From PALSA-1003 sp963791945 (GTDB lineage: Bacteria; Pseudomonadota; Gammaproteobacteria; Burkholderiales; Casimicrobiaceae), in assembly GCA_963791945.1 (NCBI GenBank), contig CAWBUD010000004.1, positions 124,001 through 188,000 of the forward strand: DNA of 64,000 nt, read 5' to 3'. A program made the position numbers and the translations under genes. Position 1 is the stretch's first letter, and the number at the start of each line of letters is the position of its first letter. The notes beneath the pieces are model-generated. The model was not told the DNA's origin. It was given only the letters and a program-made list of their open reading frames with translations, and ran no database searches. Shown here in pieces: positions 61,998 to 64,000 of this stretch.

Positions 61998-62792
61998 TTA
62001 CACGGCCACCGCCGCCTTGATCGCCGGGTGGAACCGGTAGTCCTGGATGTCGAAATCCTCGTAGCGGTAGTCGTAGAGCGTGGGCGGTCGGCGCTTGAGG
62101 ACGAGTCGTGGCGGGGGGTAGGGAGTGCGGGCGAGCTGCGTGTCGACCTGCTCCAGATGATTGAGGTACAGGTGGCAATCGCCGCCCACCCAGATGAAAT
62201 CGCCGACGGCGAGGTCGCACTGCTGCGCCACGAGATGGGTCAGCAGCGCGTAAGAGGCGATGTTGAACGGTACCCCGAGAAAAATGTCGGCGCTGCGCTG
62301 ATAGAGCTGGCACGAGAGCCGGCCGCCCGCGACGTAGAACTGAAAGAACGCATGGCACGGCGGCAGCTTCATCCGCGGGATGTCGCCGACGTTCCAGGCC
62401 GAGACGATCAGCCGTCGCGAATCCGGGTTCCTTCTGATCTGCGCGAGGACTTCGGAGAGCTGATCGATATGCCGGCCACCCGGGGCAGGCCACGAGCGCC
62501 ACTGGTAGCCGTAGATCGGTCCGAGGTCGCCGTTCTCGTCGGCCCACTCGTCCCAGATCGTGACGCCGTGATCGCGCAGATACTTCACGTTGGTATCGCC
62601 GGCGAGAAACCAGAGCAGCTCGTAGATGATCGACCGGGTGTGCACCTTCTTCGTCGTCAGCAGCGGGAAGCCGGCCTCGAGATCGAACCGCATCTGGTAG
62701 CCGAATACCGATAGGGTCCCGGTGCCCGTGCGGTCGTTCTTGCGCTCACCCTGCTCGCGCACGTGACGCATGAAATCGAGGTACTGGCGCAT
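61998..62792 (-). CDS. thyA: Thymidylate synthase
   Basis: 264 residues; methylates dUMP to dTMP using methylene-tetrahydrofolate. DRTGTGTLSVFGYQMRFDLEAGFPLLTTKK, the active-site Cys in MKLPPCHAFFQFYVAGGRLSCQLYQRSADIFLGVPFNIASYALL, and DCHLYLNHLEQVDTQLARTPYPPPRL are all present. Starts at the ATG at 62792. Divergent from the MFS gene; regenerates the dihydrofolate used by FolA. Confidence 0.97.
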   Translation of the reverse strand: MRQYLDFMRHVREQGERKNDRTGTGTLSVFGYQMRFDLEAGFPLLTTKKVHTRSIIYELLWFLAGDTNVKYLRDHGVTIWDEWADENGDLGPIYGYQWRSWPAPGGRHIDQLSEVLAQIRRNPDSRRLIVSAWNVGDIPRMKLPPCHAFFQFYVAGGRLSCQLYQRSADIFLGVPFNIASYALLTHLVAQQCDLAVGDFIWVGGDCHLYLNHLEQVDTQLARTPYPPPRLVLKRRPPTLYDYRYEDFDIQDYRFHPAIKAAVAV

Positions 62793-62929
62793 AGGAAAAG
62801 GCCGCGAAGGAGCTGCTTCTATTCTAGCAGCCCGCCGCTCGAGATCTTTCAGCGCACGTCGGTCCCCCGAAGCTACAATGGGACTGGCAGGTTGCCTGCG
62901 ATACCCAGGGTCGGGATCCGCCTGACGAG

Positions 62930-64000
62930 ATGGCCGAACGCAGCCAATTCCAACTTCTTCGCGAACGTCGCTTTGCGCCGTTCTTCTGGACCCAGTTCCT
63001 GGGGGCGGGCAACGATAACGTGTACAAGAACGCGCTCGTCATCTTCGTGGCCTTCCAGGCGGCGGCGCTGACGACCCTTTCGGCGAACGATCTCGTGAAC
63101 ATCGCCGCCGCCGCGTTCATCGCTCCGTTCGTGCTCTTCTCGGCGACCGCCGGCCAGCTGGCGGACAAGTACGAGAAATCGCGCCTGATCCGATTCATCA
63201 AGCTGTTCGAGATCGGGATCATGGCGCTCGGCGCGATCGGTTTCTACCGGCGTGACCTCACGCTGCTGTTCGCCGCGCTGGCGCTGATGGGTGTGCACTC
63301 GACGGTCTTCGGACCGGTGAAGTACGCCATCCTGCCCCAGCATCTGAAGAGCGACGAGCTGATCGGCGGCAACGGCCTGGTCGAGATGGGAACGTTCGTG
63401 GCGATCCTGCTGGGCGAGATCGTCGGCGGCCTGGTGATCGCGATCAAGCCCGACGGACCGATCATAGCGGGGGCTACCACGATTGCAATCGCGATCGCGG
63501 GTTACGCGGTCGCCCGGGGTATACCGATTACGCCCGCGGTCGCTCCCGACCTGAAGATCAACTGGAATCCGTTCACCGAGACGGCGCGCAACCTTCGCTC
63601 TGCCTACGGCAACCGCGTAGTGTGGTTGTCGATGCTCGGCATCTCCTGGTTCTGGTTCTACGGCGCCACGTACCTCACCCAGTTCGCCACCTATACCAAG
63701 GACATCCTCGGTGGCGACGAGCACGTCGCCACGCTGCTGCTCGCCATCTTTTCCGTCGGGATCGGTGTCGGCTCGCTTCTGTGCGAGCGGCTCTCGGGGC
63801 ACAAGGTGGAGGTCGGCCTGGTGCCGTTCGGATCGATCGGGCTCACGGTCTTCGCGATCGATCTGTATTTCGCGAGCCGCGGTCTGCGACCGCAGGGCGT
63901 CTCCGGTGCCGCACAGTTCCTGAGCGCGCCGGAAGACTGGCGAGTCGTCGCCGATCTCGTGCTCCTCGGCATGTTCGGCGGCTTCTACATCGTGCCGTTG
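62930..64000 (+). CDS. MFS transporter, lysophospholipid transporter-like (3' truncated)
   Basis: 357 codons visible; the gene runs past the window end. It has about 9-10 hydrophobic segments so far. FAPFFWTQFLGAGNDNVYKNALVIFVAF, LSATAGQLADKYEKSRLIRFIKLFEI-type region, MGVHSTVFGPVKYAILPQHL and GGNGLVEMGTFVAILLGEI are typical of the LplT/Aas-type MFS family, which flips lysophospholipids across the inner membrane and is often fused or adjacent to an acyltransferase. The ATG at 62930 is the first in frame. Confidence 0.85.
   Translation, partial: MAERSQFQLLRERRFAPFFWTQFLGAGNDNVYKNALVIFVAFQAAALTTLSANDLVNIAAAAFIAPFVLFSATAGQLADKYEKSRLIRFIKLFEIGIMALGAIGFYRRDLTLLFAALALMGVHSTVFGPVKYAILPQHLKSDELIGGNGLVEMGTFVAILLGEIVGGLVIAIKPDGPIIAGATTIAIAIAGYAVARGIPITPAVAPDLKINWNPFTETARNLRSAYGNRVVWLSMLGISWFWFYGATYLTQFATYTKDILGGDEHVATLLLAIFSVGIGVGSLLCERLSGHKVEVGLVPFGSIGLTVFAIDLYFASRGLRPQGVSGAAQFLSAPEDWRVVADLVLLGMFGGFYIVPL

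Overview
High-GC chromosomal window (about two-thirds G+C by eye). Family content and gene order point to a betaproteobacterium: recN-nadK divergent from hrcA, then hemH-grpE-dnaK-dnaJ; queA-tgt-yajC-secD-secF; glrK-qseG-glrR between folA and thyA; and a ~1600-residue NAD-glutamate dehydrogenase. Nothing in the sequence fixes genus or species.

Layout. 1-2289: the end of lysS, an Mpo1-like protein, an FMN reductase and tRNA-Pro/Arg/His. 2241-6721: a ~4.4-kb island inserted in the 3' end of tRNA-His. It is bounded by a perfect 49-bp direct repeat and holds a frameshifted tyrosine integrase, a Crp/Fnr regulator, a small winged-helix protein and a DUF433/DUF5615 toxin-antitoxin pair. 6880-10271: a bufferin-type (copper-binding RiPP) operon on the minus strand: precursor, MNIO (DUF692), DUF2063 partner, DoxX and a DUF1345 membrane protein. 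10466-15446: an EEP-family phosphatase/nuclease with ClsB cardiolipin synthase, an ATM1-type ABC exporter and a PBP7-like peptidase. 15550-25031: recN, nadK, hrcA, hemH and the DnaK chaperone system with sigma-32-like promoters. 25119-36624: a LivK-like binding protein, a MocA-like enzyme, a GGDEF-EAL protein, fumarase, acs, a GST, purB and dedA. 36702-43536: secF, secD, yajC, tgt, queA, tRNA-Leu and DAHP synthase. 43533-51342: a Rieske/FAD reductase followed by a stress-flavoured block (CsbD, Ku plus a 50-aa partner, DUF1328, AI-2E transporter, lipid kinase, SurE, DUF6496, DUF3175). 51644-56467: NAD-GDH. 56542-64000: DUF4337, folA, the GlrK-QseG-GlrR system, a regulated small transcription unit, thyA and the start of an MFS (LplT-like) gene.

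The most interesting part is 61400-61961, just downstream of glrR. It contains two exact matches to the GlrR operator TGTC-N10-GACA, two exact IHF consensus matches, a correctly spaced sigma-54 -24/-12 promoter, a 56-codon ORF and a rho-independent terminator. In enterobacteria GlrR drives the sRNA gene glmY from this architecture. Here the predicted target lies on the other side of the regulator and may encode a small acidic protein.

A GTAGCCCGGGGTGAGCG-type palindromic repeat recurs in at least five intergenic regions, often overlapping stop codons. Long ORFs antisense to dnaK, the GDH gene and others are codon-bias shadows and are not annotated.
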